Shown: positions 10,874 through 22,150 of the stretch, in pieces | Position numbering within the stretch: position 1 is the stretch's first letter | How the letters are laid out: each line of letters starts with the position of its first letter | Assembly (NCBI GenBank): GCA_001910725.1 | Contig: MJGA01000011.1 | Location: 248,001-312,000, forward strand | Length of the DNA stretch: 64,000 nucleotides | Direction of reading: 5' to 3' | Origin: Phanerodontia chrysosporium | Lineage: Eukaryota; Basidiomycota; Agaricomycetes; Polyporales; Phanerochaetaceae | Notes under the pieces: model-generated | What the model saw: the letters and a program-made list of their open reading frames with translations, nothing else | What the model was told of the DNA's origin: nothing | Database searches by the model: none | Made by a program: the position numbers and the translations under genes

Positions 10874-13134
10874 TTACACTGGATTATATGCCTTAAGTGC
10901 TCGGTCTACGACCTCTGTCATGCCAATGACTCCCTCTTCCTCCAGGGTGCGTCCGATGAGCTGCAGGCCGACAGGCAGACCGTGAAACAGCTCGGGGTCG
11001 TCTAGGCATATGGGTCAGCGACTCCGTCTCAGCAGGGCGAGCACGAAATGCTAGCGCTCACATAACTCGTACAAGGCCTGATCCTCGTGGTTCCGGAATT
11101 CGTGTGGCGGCGGCTTCTTGTCGAGCTCCTTGTCAGCGAAGGTAACCGGGAACGCATACGCCGCGAGGTCCAGAGAATTGCACACGGTCGTATAGAACGC
11201 GTCACTGCTTGCAAAACGTAGTCAGCCCTGGTCTTGCCCTAGCAGTGGAGAGGACACGCGGGCATCCTACGCCGAATATATATTCCGGCGAAGGTGGCCC
11301 CGCACATCCGGCGTGCGTGATAACTGAATCAAACGTACGAGTTGCATCCATGAGGGCAAGCAACGGATGCCACTGCTGGGCTGATTATGGCATCGACGGG
11401 ACGTCCAGTGCCGGTGACGGACTTTGTGGCTTCCCAATAATCCAGGTAAGACTTCCGCAAGTCGCGCTTCTCCTTGTGGAGTTGCCACAGCTGCAATATC
11501 CTGTAAGTGACTTTACACCGAGCGAAAGCGGGTTACCTGCCTCGAACGCCGAGATATGAACCGGCTCTCCGACGAGAGTCTTGGCAAGCGGCTGGTCCAG
11601 CGCGTACTCGTGCGCGTCCTCGGTCGGACTCATCGTCTGGATGAGCGGTTCGCCCGAAAGCTCGCAATCTGCGCGGAAGTCATGCCCGCCGTCTGCATTG
11701 AAAATGCGTTCCTGCCCGGCATCAGCAATGGCCGTCCTACAGCGCGGAGGTCTTTCTCACCGTGTTCCTGTAGATCTCCATGTGGCGGTGCGGGACCCAG
11801 TCAATGACTACGCAAATAGTTAGCCTGCCTGCAGATACGCGCGATTGCGGGAAATAACCTTTGTGTCCGGCGGCCTCCAAGGCCGCCTTGGTGATCTCTA
11901 ACGCGCGGATGAGCGGCGGATGGGGCTTGACGACATCGTTGTCCCACATGATAGCGAAGCACATGCCCACGCCGTAGCCATGCTCCTCCAGCTCGTACTC
12001 GCGCTGGTTCCAGGGCTTGCGCACGGCGAGCGGGTCGCGGTTCCAGGGCTTCGCGTCGATGATGGCCCGTGCGAAGCGGCGGACGCCGGACGGCGTATTG
12101 GTCATCGGGCCGAGTGTGGACGAGATGCTCTCCTGTCCGAGCTGCGAGTTCACTGCGCCCTGGTAGGGCAGGCGTTCGTAGCTCGGCCGAAGGCCGTACA
12201 GCCCGCAGAAGGCAGAGGGGATGCGCACAGACCTGTTTGATCGCTGAGCCCCTGGGAGTGAATGCGCGGTCCAGAGCTACGCACCCTCCTATGTCAGTTC
12301 CGACGCCGAGCGGGCTGCCGCGCATGGCGACAAGAGCGCCTTCGCCACCACTCGAGCCGCCAGCGGTCATGTACCGGTTGTACGGGTTTGTCGTCCGTCC
12401 GAAAACGTGATTGTAAGTCTCTCCCCACTACGATGAAGACATAAATTGGGGCCAAGGAAGCGAGATCGTGCATGCACACCATCAATGTCTGCGGCACGTT
12501 GGTCCGCACGAAGGGTACCGCTCCGAGGTCATACAGGATCTCGACCAGGACGCAGTCCTTTTCGGCAGGTTTGCCTATCCAGCCGGCATAACCTAGGTGC
12601 AAAGCCCGGCGGGTCAGCGAGACTGGGATCACGCAGCAGACTGCGTACCCATGATGGTGTCCATTCCCTTGATGCAGAACTGGTCCTTGAGCGAAATTGG
12701 GAGGCCATGCAAGGGACCAATGGGCTTTCCTGTCTGTTTCAGGTAGTTATCGACCTCCTGTGCGCGTGCGAGGGCTTTCTCGACGAAGATTTCGGTGAGG
12801 CAGTTCGTCTGTCATGTCCGTATTTAGAAGACGCCATAATCAGAGGTGAAATTCGACGCACCACTTGCTGTGCGACAATCGCACGCTTGTAGAACGCAGT
12901 GGTGACTTCGACAGATGTCCACTCGCCGAGGGCGAGCTTTCCCAGCAGGATGTCGACATCAGTGGTGTTCGTTATCGTCAACTCGCGATCTGTCAGTAGG
13001 CCACAGGTCTCTGGCACATCCAGGACGTTCCGTTGGCTCTCAGGCGGAGTCTGAATGAGCCATTCCTTCGGGATAGACTGGAGCTGCTGCTCCTTGCGTT
13101 CAGCGCACAGTTTCTGCCAGTTCTTCGTGGCCAT
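10874..13134 (-). CDS. Amidase (acetamidase-type, amidase-signature family)
   Basis: Amidase-signature hydrolase of the fungal acetamidase type, expected to cleave small amides to acid and ammonia. The Ser-cisSer-Lys triad is visible: the Lys in GLPISLKDQFCIKG, the cis-Ser in TAGGSSGGEGAL and the nucleophile in GTDIGGSVRIPSAF. The carboxy-terminal substrate-site block GLPVGLQLIGRTLEEEGV is also present. Ten exons: 13134-12865, 12808-12649, 12592-12480, 12427-12285, 12232-11859, 11807-11761, 11711-11541, 11490-11339, 11204-11062 and 11001-10874. They total 1701 nt, exactly 567 codons. The frame closes only if the intron 11540-11491 is read as a GC-AG intron (gcaggt...ttgcag), joining SAFE to LWQLHKEKRDL; every GT donor nearby breaks the conserved WQLHKEKR block. 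The intron at 11338-11205 is unusually long for this gene (134 bp). It converges with the RdRP gene, 154 bp apart. Confidence 0.9.
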
Positions 13135-15638
13135 GGTGGGGTGGGAACGACGGGGCGTCGCCCATCCTCGATTGACTCGGCAATATATGGAGGATCCATG
13201 AGGGGAAGCCCACGGGGTCGACCGCGCTACCTTATCCGACTCCGAGAGCGCAATGATGTCGATTGCGGGCGCTGAACTCGGAATATGATCGTGAAATATA
13301 CGCACGACGGGCACGCAACGCAGGCCGAGGGGTCTATCTCTGTGGCTTGAGGGCGTAAAGTGTCAGAGCAACTCTTCAGTGAACAAGCCAAGATAAGCCT
13401 ACTTTCGAGCTCAAATTATTCTGGGCGGCTTGCACCTTCTAGGACTTGATAGCCTCGGGCAGGTGCTTGGGCCAATCAGGCGCCTGCGAGTGAGTGCAGG
13501 ACTCCTGGCACCCCTTCCCAACGCTAGCGCTTCCGCTGCGCCATTGAGCAGAGACGCTATCTATGCAACGTAAGGAAGACTATTAAGCTGGATAGCGTGC
13601 CGAACAGCCAAGTCTCCGCGTTTCTGTCCCGGTGACCACCAATGCTAAGCTAGGACATTGCAATTGGTGATCAGACTTCTTGCTGCCGATAACGACGTCG
13701 CGATTCGCATCTGAAACGGCACCTGCATAAAGCATCCCAGTATAAGGCGGATAAGACGGGACGTTGGCGGTATGAGATAGGGCGCATGGTGACGGTCGAC
13801 GAAGTGCTCGATCAGAGTCAAACAGCTGATAACAGGCGTGGAAGCGCGTCGCAAAGATAGCGAGGAGTGTTGGACCGAATTGGGTTTGTTGAGAGGGGTC
13901 CGTACCCACGTTCATCTGCGCACATGAGTGATAAAGGAAGGATTCGCCCTCCCTGGCGGCCGCAGCAGCGCGCGACCCTCAGCCCCTGGTCGTGACAGGC
14001 CCAAGTCGCCGAAGGGATTTTCTGATAGATTCTGACGTCCCTGCTCTTTGGTAGTCGTCGTTCGTGGCAGCCAAGGACTGGCGACAATTTCGCCCGGGTG
14101 CCTTCGGGAGGTATGCTTTGACAAGCGCTGAGAATGTCGAATGTGAACTGTTGTTCAACCACGTCCAGGTGAGCGACGTGAGGAAGGTGGAAGACGTAAG
14201 TGCACCCGCATGTCGCATCTCGTGGGCACAACAGAAGACGCTGGCTCATACACCTTAGGCTGGTTCTCAGGCCGGGAAGACGTGCAATAGGATAGGTCAC
14301 AGTGGCTGGCATATGAAGTGCGTTCGGACAACGTCATGAGAGGAACAGTCGTGCGAATATTTGAGGACCCTGAGTCTGCGCAACACTTGCGCGGCGCGAC
14401 CCCCCTCCAAAGCGCGGATAAACTCTGCAAAGAGGATATGTTGACGCACCAGTAACACGTCTTTATGGTGACATACAACGGCGACCCACGGCCAGCAGCC
14501 GGTGCAGGAATAACTGTGCAGCGAGTATAAGGACGTACGAAAATGTCATGTACTTCCTCGTACAAGCAGTCCTAACATGGAGCCTGCCTTCTAGCAGCTG
14601 AAGCCGCGTTCGTTCCCAGCCGGAACAGGACGACCGCTACCACAGGCTGTGGAAAGGCGTTGCGCGCACTCCCATGCAACGGGATGTGGGTCCGGCTCGG
14701 AGGATCGGGACGATCTCAGGAGATAGCCGCGCCCTTAATTGATCCCGAATCTGAGATCCCTCCGTCGGTGCGGCGCGCCACCGCGAGCGGGGGCGGGACT
14801 ATTGACGCGATCACCACCTACGTCGACGGGGTGAGTGTGTCTGGCGACCTAGGAGAGCGATTTAGCACGCATACAATGAGCAGATGGCCAGGAAACACGC
14901 ACCAAAACGGTAGCCGGACGTAAAGACCACCGACCGTCGATTTGTCCACAAGGAGGGGAGGTCGTTTTTGTCGCCTCCCAGGGCATGTCATGGCAACAAA
15001 CAAAGTTGGATGCCCATGTCCGAGACTCCGAGAGGTGCTTGCGGTTCTGTTTACCCGGACGAGGTATGACACTGAGCGGCCAGCGCGGCGTTGGAGAGCC
15101 CAGACTCACCTCGGCAAATATCGAGGGTGGTTCGTCGTGGAGGTGCACACACCAACGATGGCGTGTAGGACGGCCTCGAGGACACCGCCCCGTCCGCCAG
15201 GTGTGGAGAAGGTCCTCGAAGTGGAGGTAGGAGATTGAGAATCAGTATAGCCGGATAACCTCTCGTTAATGAGCTTGTGATGAGGAAAATAAATAAATAA
15301 CGAAATCGGTAGTTAGGGCGCCGTCACGCCTGGGGTCGAGTCGTTCCTGCCGCCGTTTCAATCTTCTTCGTCGCTGTCGCTGTCGTCGGCCGCCTGCTCG
15401 TCGTCGTTGCCGGCGCGGTCTTCAGCTCTCGTCTCGACATCTTGCTTTGCTTCGTCTTCTCTCTTTCACTCTCTTCAAAAGGTTCTCTGGTCTTTTGTAC
15501 GTCCCCCGTGCTCGCTTGTTGAAAGCGTGTCTGACTCTTGTTGCCCTTTTTTGCTCGTCGAGCAGCGAGGGGGACGTCGTCAGGCTCGGTCTGAGCGCCG
15601 TGAATCGAGCATCTACCCGTCTACGCCGTTTTCTGTCC
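13135..15638. other. 2.5-kb gene-poor spacer with weak coding-like patches
   Basis: No gene could be recognised. The first few hundred bases are the amidase promoter. Plus-strand open patches at 14064-14258 and 14660-14923 end near gtgagt/gtgagc donors (for example the one following TIDAITTYVDG), and 14985-15230 is open in two frames. I could not join them into a protein or assign a family. The last 230 bp, from about 15400, are CT-rich and probably the 5' UTR of the next gene. Confidence 0.4.
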
Positions 15639-18309
15639 ATGGCCGTTCTCGCTCCCCAAGACTGGCATCCACCCCGAGATCTGCAAATGGACGCGCCTTC
15701 CAACGCCATCAACACCGCCGTTCCCCGCCAGCGGTCCTCGCCCGCCAACGAACACTCTGTGGCCTCGTCGCCAGTAGCGCAGCAGCCATATCCATATCCA
15801 GTGCAGCAACAACAGGCAGGATGGACAGCCCCGCACCCGCACCAACAATATTACCCCTCTTTTTACCAAAATCATCACCAACAGCCCTACCAGATGCATG
15901 GCCACCCCGCTCAGGGACAGATGCACTTCCAGAACCCCTACTACGACCAGGCCAATGCCCAGCTCGCTGCGCAGTGGGCTTATCAACAGATGGTGCAGAA
16001 CGCACACCACCAAGCGCATCAAATGTCCCACGTTCCTCCTCCGCATCCTGGCCAGCGTAGCCGCACCGGAAGCGCTAGCACAGGTGAATATTACGTGCCG
16101 TCCCCGATGGCGGGCTACAGCCCGTTTCCTAGCGGCACCCCTCCTGCCCACCCATCCCAGCTGCCCAACGGCTACTCCTCGAGCCAGAGTGACCATGGCG
16201 GTCATCAAAACCAATACAACGGTTTCCACCCTTATCGTCGCCCGAATCGCCAGGACTCACGGCACCCAGATACGCAGCCCTCTCCTGGGCCGAATGGCGT
16301 GGGGCTGGCCCCTTCCAACCACCGTATGTTCGGGCGGATGCCGCTGGTTCATCAACTTCCGTCAATTCGACAGGATCTAACTCCGGCGGCACCCGCCAGC
16401 GTACCAACAGCACCCAAGGATCTTCCGCGTCACCAGGTAGCAATGGTAGATCACCTGTTCCCAACGGCCGTAGTCCTAGTGGGAACTCTTCTGGCTCAGG
16501 ATCGGCTTCGCCGCAGTCAAGACCTCACCAGCGCACCACGTCGTCCTCTTCCAACACATCAACTAGCACATCACGGCCGCCCGCGGCCTCGTCGTCTACC
16601 ACGTTGTCAGCACAGTTGCGCAAACCATCGCCGCTCTCTCAGGGCAACTTCACTGCCGCTGAGAAGCGTATGTCGCGCGATGACAGCGATCTCGCTGCGA
16701 TGCTGGCCGAACCTGCCCCGGGCGTACGCAGCGGTGGTCTGAAAGGTCGCCTGCGGCGTGCTCTGTCCTTGAATGCTGGTTCGACGCTCCGGGAGGAAGA
16801 CGAAGACGAGGAGCACAAGCACTCCAAGAACGGCAAGTCGAGTGTGGGAGATGGGGCCAGCACCGTCGCGGGCGACGACGATTCCACGGCAACCGTGCAG
16901 AAAAAGAAGTCGCGCTCGTTGTTCAACTCTCGGCTGAATCGTTCAACAGACAACATCTCCCTGTCGTCCACGATGTCATCGGCGTCGATGGTCATCCGCA
17001 AACTCGGTAACATCGGAAAGCTGACACGTCGCAACTCGCTCGCCGGCATCACTTCACTGTTCAAGGACAAGAAAGAGAAGGAAGGCGAAGAAGCCGGGAA
17101 GAAAGGCAAGAAGAAGAAGGACGGCAAAGCGGAGGCGTCCGAACCCTCTGTTTCGCATGCCACCGCTGAGCTCGATGCTGGAGAGTGGAGCTCCGATCTC
17201 TCTGGTTTGAGTCCTGCTGCGCGGCTCGCCCGCCAACACACCCTGAAGACCAACGCGGAGGCGGCGGCGAAGGCGAAGGCCGAGGCCGAGGCCAAAGCGT
17301 TGGCCGTGGCTGCGCAAGCGCAGAGCCAAGGAGACCCGAATGTTCCTACGACATGGGAGAAGAGCACCACCAGCAAGCACGGCGAGCCGGCACCCTCGAA
17401 AGTGCTGACGCGGGTGGGCGACGACGGTACCCACGTTCTCGTTGAAGACGACGACACAGACAGTGAAGATGGGCAGTACGACCATCCGCCCTACAACCAT
17501 GAGGGCTGGGAGGAAGACGAAGACGATTGGGAAGGTGCGCAGGACGAAGATGCCACCATCCGCCAGGGAGTCGAAGATGCACGCCTGCACGATGACGAGA
17601 TGGAGCCGTGGGCACTTGGTGTACGCCGAAGTGTTGAGCGGACGCGAAGGCCGACGAAGGGCATTTTGAAGAGTGAGTTCTTTCGTCTTTATACGCACAG
17701 CCTTCAGCTCATCGTTGCTTGAGAAGATGGCCACAACTACGACCAGGAGGCCCACATTTCGGCAAACCCGCCGTTCGGCCGTAATCGCTCGAACTCCTAC
17801 GACTCTTCTCCTTCTCACAACCCTGACCTCGGCCCCTTGCCCGCATCCCCTCTCCCGACCCCGATCACATCGATGGCCTGCACAAGCACCATCTCTCGAG
17901 CGGAACGTCCTTCATCCCGCCACTGCCGTTCGAAAAGGACATTGCGAAAGACGACAACCCCATTCCACGGTCGTCCACCCCTGAGAAGACGTTGTTCAAC
18001 CACCCGAACTCGTCGGCGCCGGCTCTCTCTACGATGTTCCAGTCGAACCCTCCTACGCTGACGCATCGATCTGCGACAACTCCCGCCAAGCGGCTCGCAT
18101 TCGCGACCAACCTCTCGGTGTACGACACGTTCCCTTCTTCGGTCTACGATAGACGCAGCGAGCCTGCGACATGGAGCCGATTGACTCCCGCCCTCGCGCA
18201 GCGCATCAAGGAAGAGTTGAACTCTTACAAGATGGAAGAAATGGAGGTGCATGCCGCCAGTCGTGTGCAGTACGCCGTCTTCTCTATGACCGTCAAAGTA
18301 CAGTCCTGA
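15639..18309 (+). CDS. Bni4-like PP1-targeting protein, apparent -1 frameshift
   Basis: Large low-complexity protein whose carboxy-terminal block matches the Bni4 family, which in yeast tethers protein phosphatase 1 and chitin synthase regulators at the bud neck. The marks are KRLAFATNLSVYDTFPS (RLAF fits a (R/K)(V/I/L)xF PP1-docking motif) followed by YDRRSEPATWSRLTPALAQ, RIKEELNSYKMEEMEVH and ASR. The amino-terminal half is rich in Q, H, P, Y and S. The middle has basic and acidic stretches and an alanine/lysine helix (EAAAKAKAEAEAKALAVAA). Exons: 15639-16323, 16374-17672, 17727-18309, totalling 2567 nt, one short of whole codons. The slip is at CCC 17854-17856, where ASPLP runs into DPDHIDGLHKHHLSSG in another frame. 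The start codon is the first ATG after a CT-rich leader; an upstream extension cannot be excluded. Homology outside the carboxy-terminal block is not claimed. Confidence 0.7.
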
Positions 18310-18825
18310 TCATGAGTTCCACAGCACGCAATTCTTCGTATAGAGTTTAGAGTTAAAGACTTGCGATCCGCTCCTGCGCTTGCAATCGTCGTCGTGTCGA
18401 CGATTGTCGGAACTGTCGACCAAGACGCCCTCATTTGCCCTCGCCCTCCCCCGGTTATCGTCACATCCATATGTTCATCCCCACGCGCACGTTTGGATCA
18501 GATATCCACGATCTCATATCAACCTATATACCCCTCACTCATCCCAACCAATCCCTCAATCTGTAATATTATGATGCATGGTGTCTCATGTCTCATCTCG
18601 TCGTGGTAACCGGTGCCGTCTTTCTTCGTCCATCTTTCACTCTCTTGCATTCTCTCGCGTCGACCTTGGGACGGACTTTGTGGAAGCTGCCCCTCTCCTC
18701 TCTCTCTAGCTAACTGTCATGTCTATTCATGCTCGAGCTCTCTGGTGTCTGTCGTACAATTCCATTTAGTTCTCTGCAAGGTCGGAGCGAAGTATACAAA
18801 GTGAAATTAACAGTACAATGTGCAA
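18310..18825. other. 3'-3' spacer, no gene seen
   Basis: Pyrimidine-rich convergent spacer between the Bni4-like gene and the FAD oxidoreductase. No open frame of interest is seen, only probable 3' UTRs. Confidence 0.6.
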
Positions 18826-20583
18826 TCAACTCTGGCCTAGCCGTCCCGCAAGGAAGCTCTCCAAATTCGCCTGCCTCCACCGCTTCTCCGTCACGCGTAA
18901 TATGTCCGGGAACCATTCGCGTGTCTCTTCCTCTCGGTCTAACACCATGCTGGCGAGTGCTTTGCCACTCATCCATGCGTGGACCATCCCTTCGCCAGTG
19001 TAGCCAGCTGAAATCCATTCGCCAGGCGGTGCTGTAATCTGCACGTGCACATCGAACTCCTTCAACGACTTGCACGGCGCAGACGACGGAGGCGGCTCGG
19101 GTCTGCCAGACACCTTCTGCGGCAGCCGTCCGACCCAGGGCAGGCCGTCCGCAGAGATCCCAAGGATGCCGCCCCACTGCGCCTTCGTGCGGCCCTCGCC
19201 CCAGGGCACACCACCGGCGTCGTCCTCCTCGGTGCGCTGCGGCGCCTTCTCGCGGCCCCAGCATGCAAAGTAGAGCGGGAGCGCGCCAGCGAGGTGGCTC
19301 GCAACGGGGACGCTGAACGCGCTGTCGTCGCTCGCGCCGAGGTCCGCGAGCGCGCTGTCGAACGCGCTCGCCCAGCCGCCGCCGAACATGAGCTCGTGCT
19401 CGCCCGCGGGCAGCTGCGTGAGGTAGTCGTACCCGAGCCCGCCTGGGTAGAACACGTAAGACCGCTGCCCCGCCTGCGTCGCGTCGCCGAGCGCGGTCCC
19501 CGGCCGCTGTGCGCTCATCGTCCCCCGTATCGGCACGACCTTCTCGCGCATCGGCGTGACGAGGTGCGAGACCCAGCCGTTGGTCGCGTGCACGACGTGT
19601 GGTGTACGAACGCTCCCTCGTGGCGTGTTCACGGTATAGTACGGTGCTGACGGGCCAGCGGGGTGGATACTCGTGCAAGGGTTGTGTGCCGCGATGAAAA
19701 ATCTGGCGTGGTCTCTAATACATCGTTCGAAGCGGAAATGGTACTTCGCTGACCGATTAGAGTGTCTGTTGACCAATTTGGCCAGGAGGCTCGTAACGAA
19801 CCGATAAGGGTGTATGGCACCACCTGGACCAACGATGCATCCCACTGTATGCGGCGCAAGTCCGAATTTCTACCAGAGAATGAGCGTCGTTCAAGGTAAA
19901 GAAGTGATACCGAGCCTACCGCCTGGGCCTCTGCTCCCTCATACGCCACAAACTCTTTGGACACTTCTGGCATGTCGGCCTTCCACTGTTCCAGTTCCTG
20001 ACAAGCCTCCGCAAACTCGTCCACCTTGAAGTACACCTCGAGATGCTCCGTCACCCGGCTTGCGACTCCTTCAGGATATCTTCTTCGGAAGCAACAGACT
20101 TCATCTCGTGAACGTGAGCAAGCCTAAAGTATATGAGCGTTCGCGCATTTCTGTCGCCGTAGCGTTCCTTCAGGTTCTTCCAATCGGTCCATAGAGGAGG
20201 GTTTATATGCCCCCCATTCCTGGATCGCCAGTGAGTTCCACCGTGAAACGTCGACACACTGGGCACATACCTCCTGTCGCTCCAGAGCAGACCTCGCGCG
20301 CCTCAAGCATGAGTACCCGTATCGAATCATCCTTGGATAGCGCGTGGTAGACGAAGGAGGCTCCGGTGATTCCGGAGCCGATGACCACGATATCGACATG
20401 CTCGGGCAGCGGGTGCTGGATGGACGCTATTGGAGACTTCGGTATCGTCCAGAATGGTAGGCTAGGGTTGACGACTGGGAGACCGGGAGACTCCTTCAAG
20501 CGTTTGGACACCTTGTCTAGTGCTTGATTGAGGATGTAAACTGCCCCTATGATGAGCTTCGCGCGCGATACGACGTTGCCCAT
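18826..20583 (-). CDS. FAD-dependent oxidoreductase (DAO family), two apparent frameshifts
   Basis: D-amino-acid-oxidase-type FAD oxidoreductase. The amino terminus has the dinucleotide-binding fold DIVVIGSGITGASFVYHAL with the acidic strand end VLMLEAREVCSGATG, then NGGHINPPLW. Later blocks are VGCIVGPGGAIHPYRFVTSL, TPHVVHATNGWVSHLV, the second FAD contact GILGISADGLPWVG and the closing ISAGYTGEGMVHAW. Exons: 20583-20271, 20219-19920, 19869-19754, 19702-18826. Two introns that first looked like frame breaks resolve cleanly (19870-19919 and 19703-19753). Two lesions remain and the exon sum (1606 nt) is two bases short: CCC at 20054-20056, between ESQAG and VTEHLEVYFKVD, and the exon-2 start beside a six-base C run at 20210-20215. 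At the latter site a donor four bases downstream (gtat|gtgccc) would also restore the frame with one extra residue. Substrate unknown; small amines or amino acids are usual for the family. Confidence 0.75.
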
Positions 20584-21358
20584 GACTGTCGGTGTCTTCA
20601 CTACGTCGACAGCAATATGAAGCAAGGGAATCTGGCCACACGTTTGCGTAGACTGAGATTTGATACGGGAATTAGTGTGTGGGTACGGTACGTGAACCTT
20701 CCGCACCGTGGGTCATTCGCCGGTAGCTGATTACGTCGAGTCCGCGGCACACTACTCCAGACCCATGTGTAATACGAAAATGGGTTTCCATTTCTGCGCG
20801 GTACGAATGGTCTCGGTATCCAGCAGCGCGGACATCTGGCGATGAACTAGAGGGTAATGAGAGTGGTAAGAGATAAGACAAACATCGGTAGGGTCGATGA
20901 GTGATCGAACGCCATGTGACACAGCTCAGCCATCGCCTGCTGCATCTCTCCACGACCACCAGCAAACAAGTCCTTGAAGACGACAGGGAGAGGGATGTGT
21001 GCGTAGCAGCGTATGCATATGCAAAGGATCATCCTCCGAGTGCATGCTAGCTCTGGCAGCCCTCTCAGCTTACTGTCGAGGTTGGGGTCATGAACTCGAT
21101 GTCCGTCGGCTCGCCAGGTATCAATGACACGAAACAACTCCGCACACTATTGACTATCTGCCCTACGAGAAAGCATAGCGAGCACAGAGACGGGGAGATG
21201 ACAGAGTACAAAGTCGTACCGCGCGTCCGAATTTATCGCATTCATTCCCACGCCATGTGCAGCCTCCGCCGCGAACCATTAGACTCGTTCCGCCTTGACT
21301 GAGAACACACTCGACCACCTCAAAGTATTCCTGCTCAACACGCCGAATATCAAACAAA
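20584..21358. other. Spacer between divergent genes, nothing recognised
   Basis: Upstream region of the oxidoreductase and of the broken F-box gene. No coding pattern, repeat or RNA gene was recognised. Confidence 0.5.
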
Positions 21359-22150
21359 ATGGCGTCTCCCAGTACTCGCATACCAATCTGCAGCCTTGCC
21401 CCTCGAAGTGTGGGTGAGGATCCTGCATCGTTTACCCGCCCTTGATGTAGTTCGCTTTCAGCAGGTATGTCTCTTTCTTTCACCTTTTCACTGTGTCTAA
21501 CACAAGCCGCCACTTTGCAGATCTCCTCCAATCTCCGTAAAGCGGTGCAAGAGTCGCTCACGCTTCAGTACAAGATAAAATGCGTCCTCGCTGGGGTAGT
21601 AGACGAGCCGCTAGGCGCACCTCTTCCACCCGACAGAAGCTGGACATGGTACAATCCTGGTATCAAGTTTGGAGAATAAATTCGTGGCGCGAAGTCGGTG
21701 ACCTCTCATTCTCGACGCTCACGACCATGGGGCTCGCGTCTCTATGGCCAAATGGCGTCGGACGAGCTATCCGTCAGCTTACATGCCTTAGAAGGCGATA
21801 TCAGGGGTGCCAGTCACTCGACCTGGTCTCTAGGTGACCTTGGCATGTCCAAGGCTTTCACTTTCGACTGATAGCAAGATCTACTGGTTCTTATCGATGG
21901 GTAAGTTCCCAGACACAAATCACAGTAGCGTACAATGTTGAACGGCGCACCCTGTGTTACAAACGGTAACACCGCAGAACTACATTTCCTGGCGTGCACA
22001 ACAGGGAAGTCCCATGGAGCAACCGTACACCCAGTCATCACGATGACAGTGCCGGCACATATTGCCACACCTTCACTCAAGCTGCAAGTCTGCGGAGACC
22101 TGGTTGCATTGGCTTACGATTACATGAGCCCCCTATACGAATAACTCTGG
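21359..22150 (+). pseudogene. Broken F-box protein gene
   Basis: Remnant of a basidiomycete F-box protein of the LPLEVW type. The F-box core PLEVWVRILHRLPALDVVRFQQ is followed by a good intron (21465-21520) and ISSNLRKAVQESLTLQYKIK. Further blocks are QKLDMVQSWYQVWRINSW, WSLGDLGMSKAFTFD, QDLLVLIDG and LHFLACTTGKSHGATVHPV with LQVCGDLVALAYDY. Two frame slips fall on C runs (21399-21402 and 21629-21631) and could be base-calling errors. However, FTFD is followed by two adjacent stop codons, TGA TAG at 21869-21874, in frame with QDLLVL, and a further frame change occurs near 21730. Decayed family-like sequence may continue to about 22.7 kb. The same family occurs intact or nearly so at 61.9-63.8 kb on the other strand. 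Confidence 0.65.

Noticed and set aside
16324..16373. Apparent frameshift in the amino-terminal half of the Bni4-like gene
   Set aside because: A 50-bp intron with gtatgt donor and cag acceptor joins the two frames exactly, so no base error is needed there.
19045..19650. 201-codon open frame on plus opposite the FAD oxidoreductase
   Set aside because: Antisense shadow of a conserved exon with high GC at third positions.
19703..19919. Two further apparent frame breaks in the FAD oxidoreductase
   Set aside because: Choosing the introns 19870-19919 and 19703-19753 restores the family sequence (KFGLAPHTVGCIVGP and HSNRFFIAAHNPC) without corrections.
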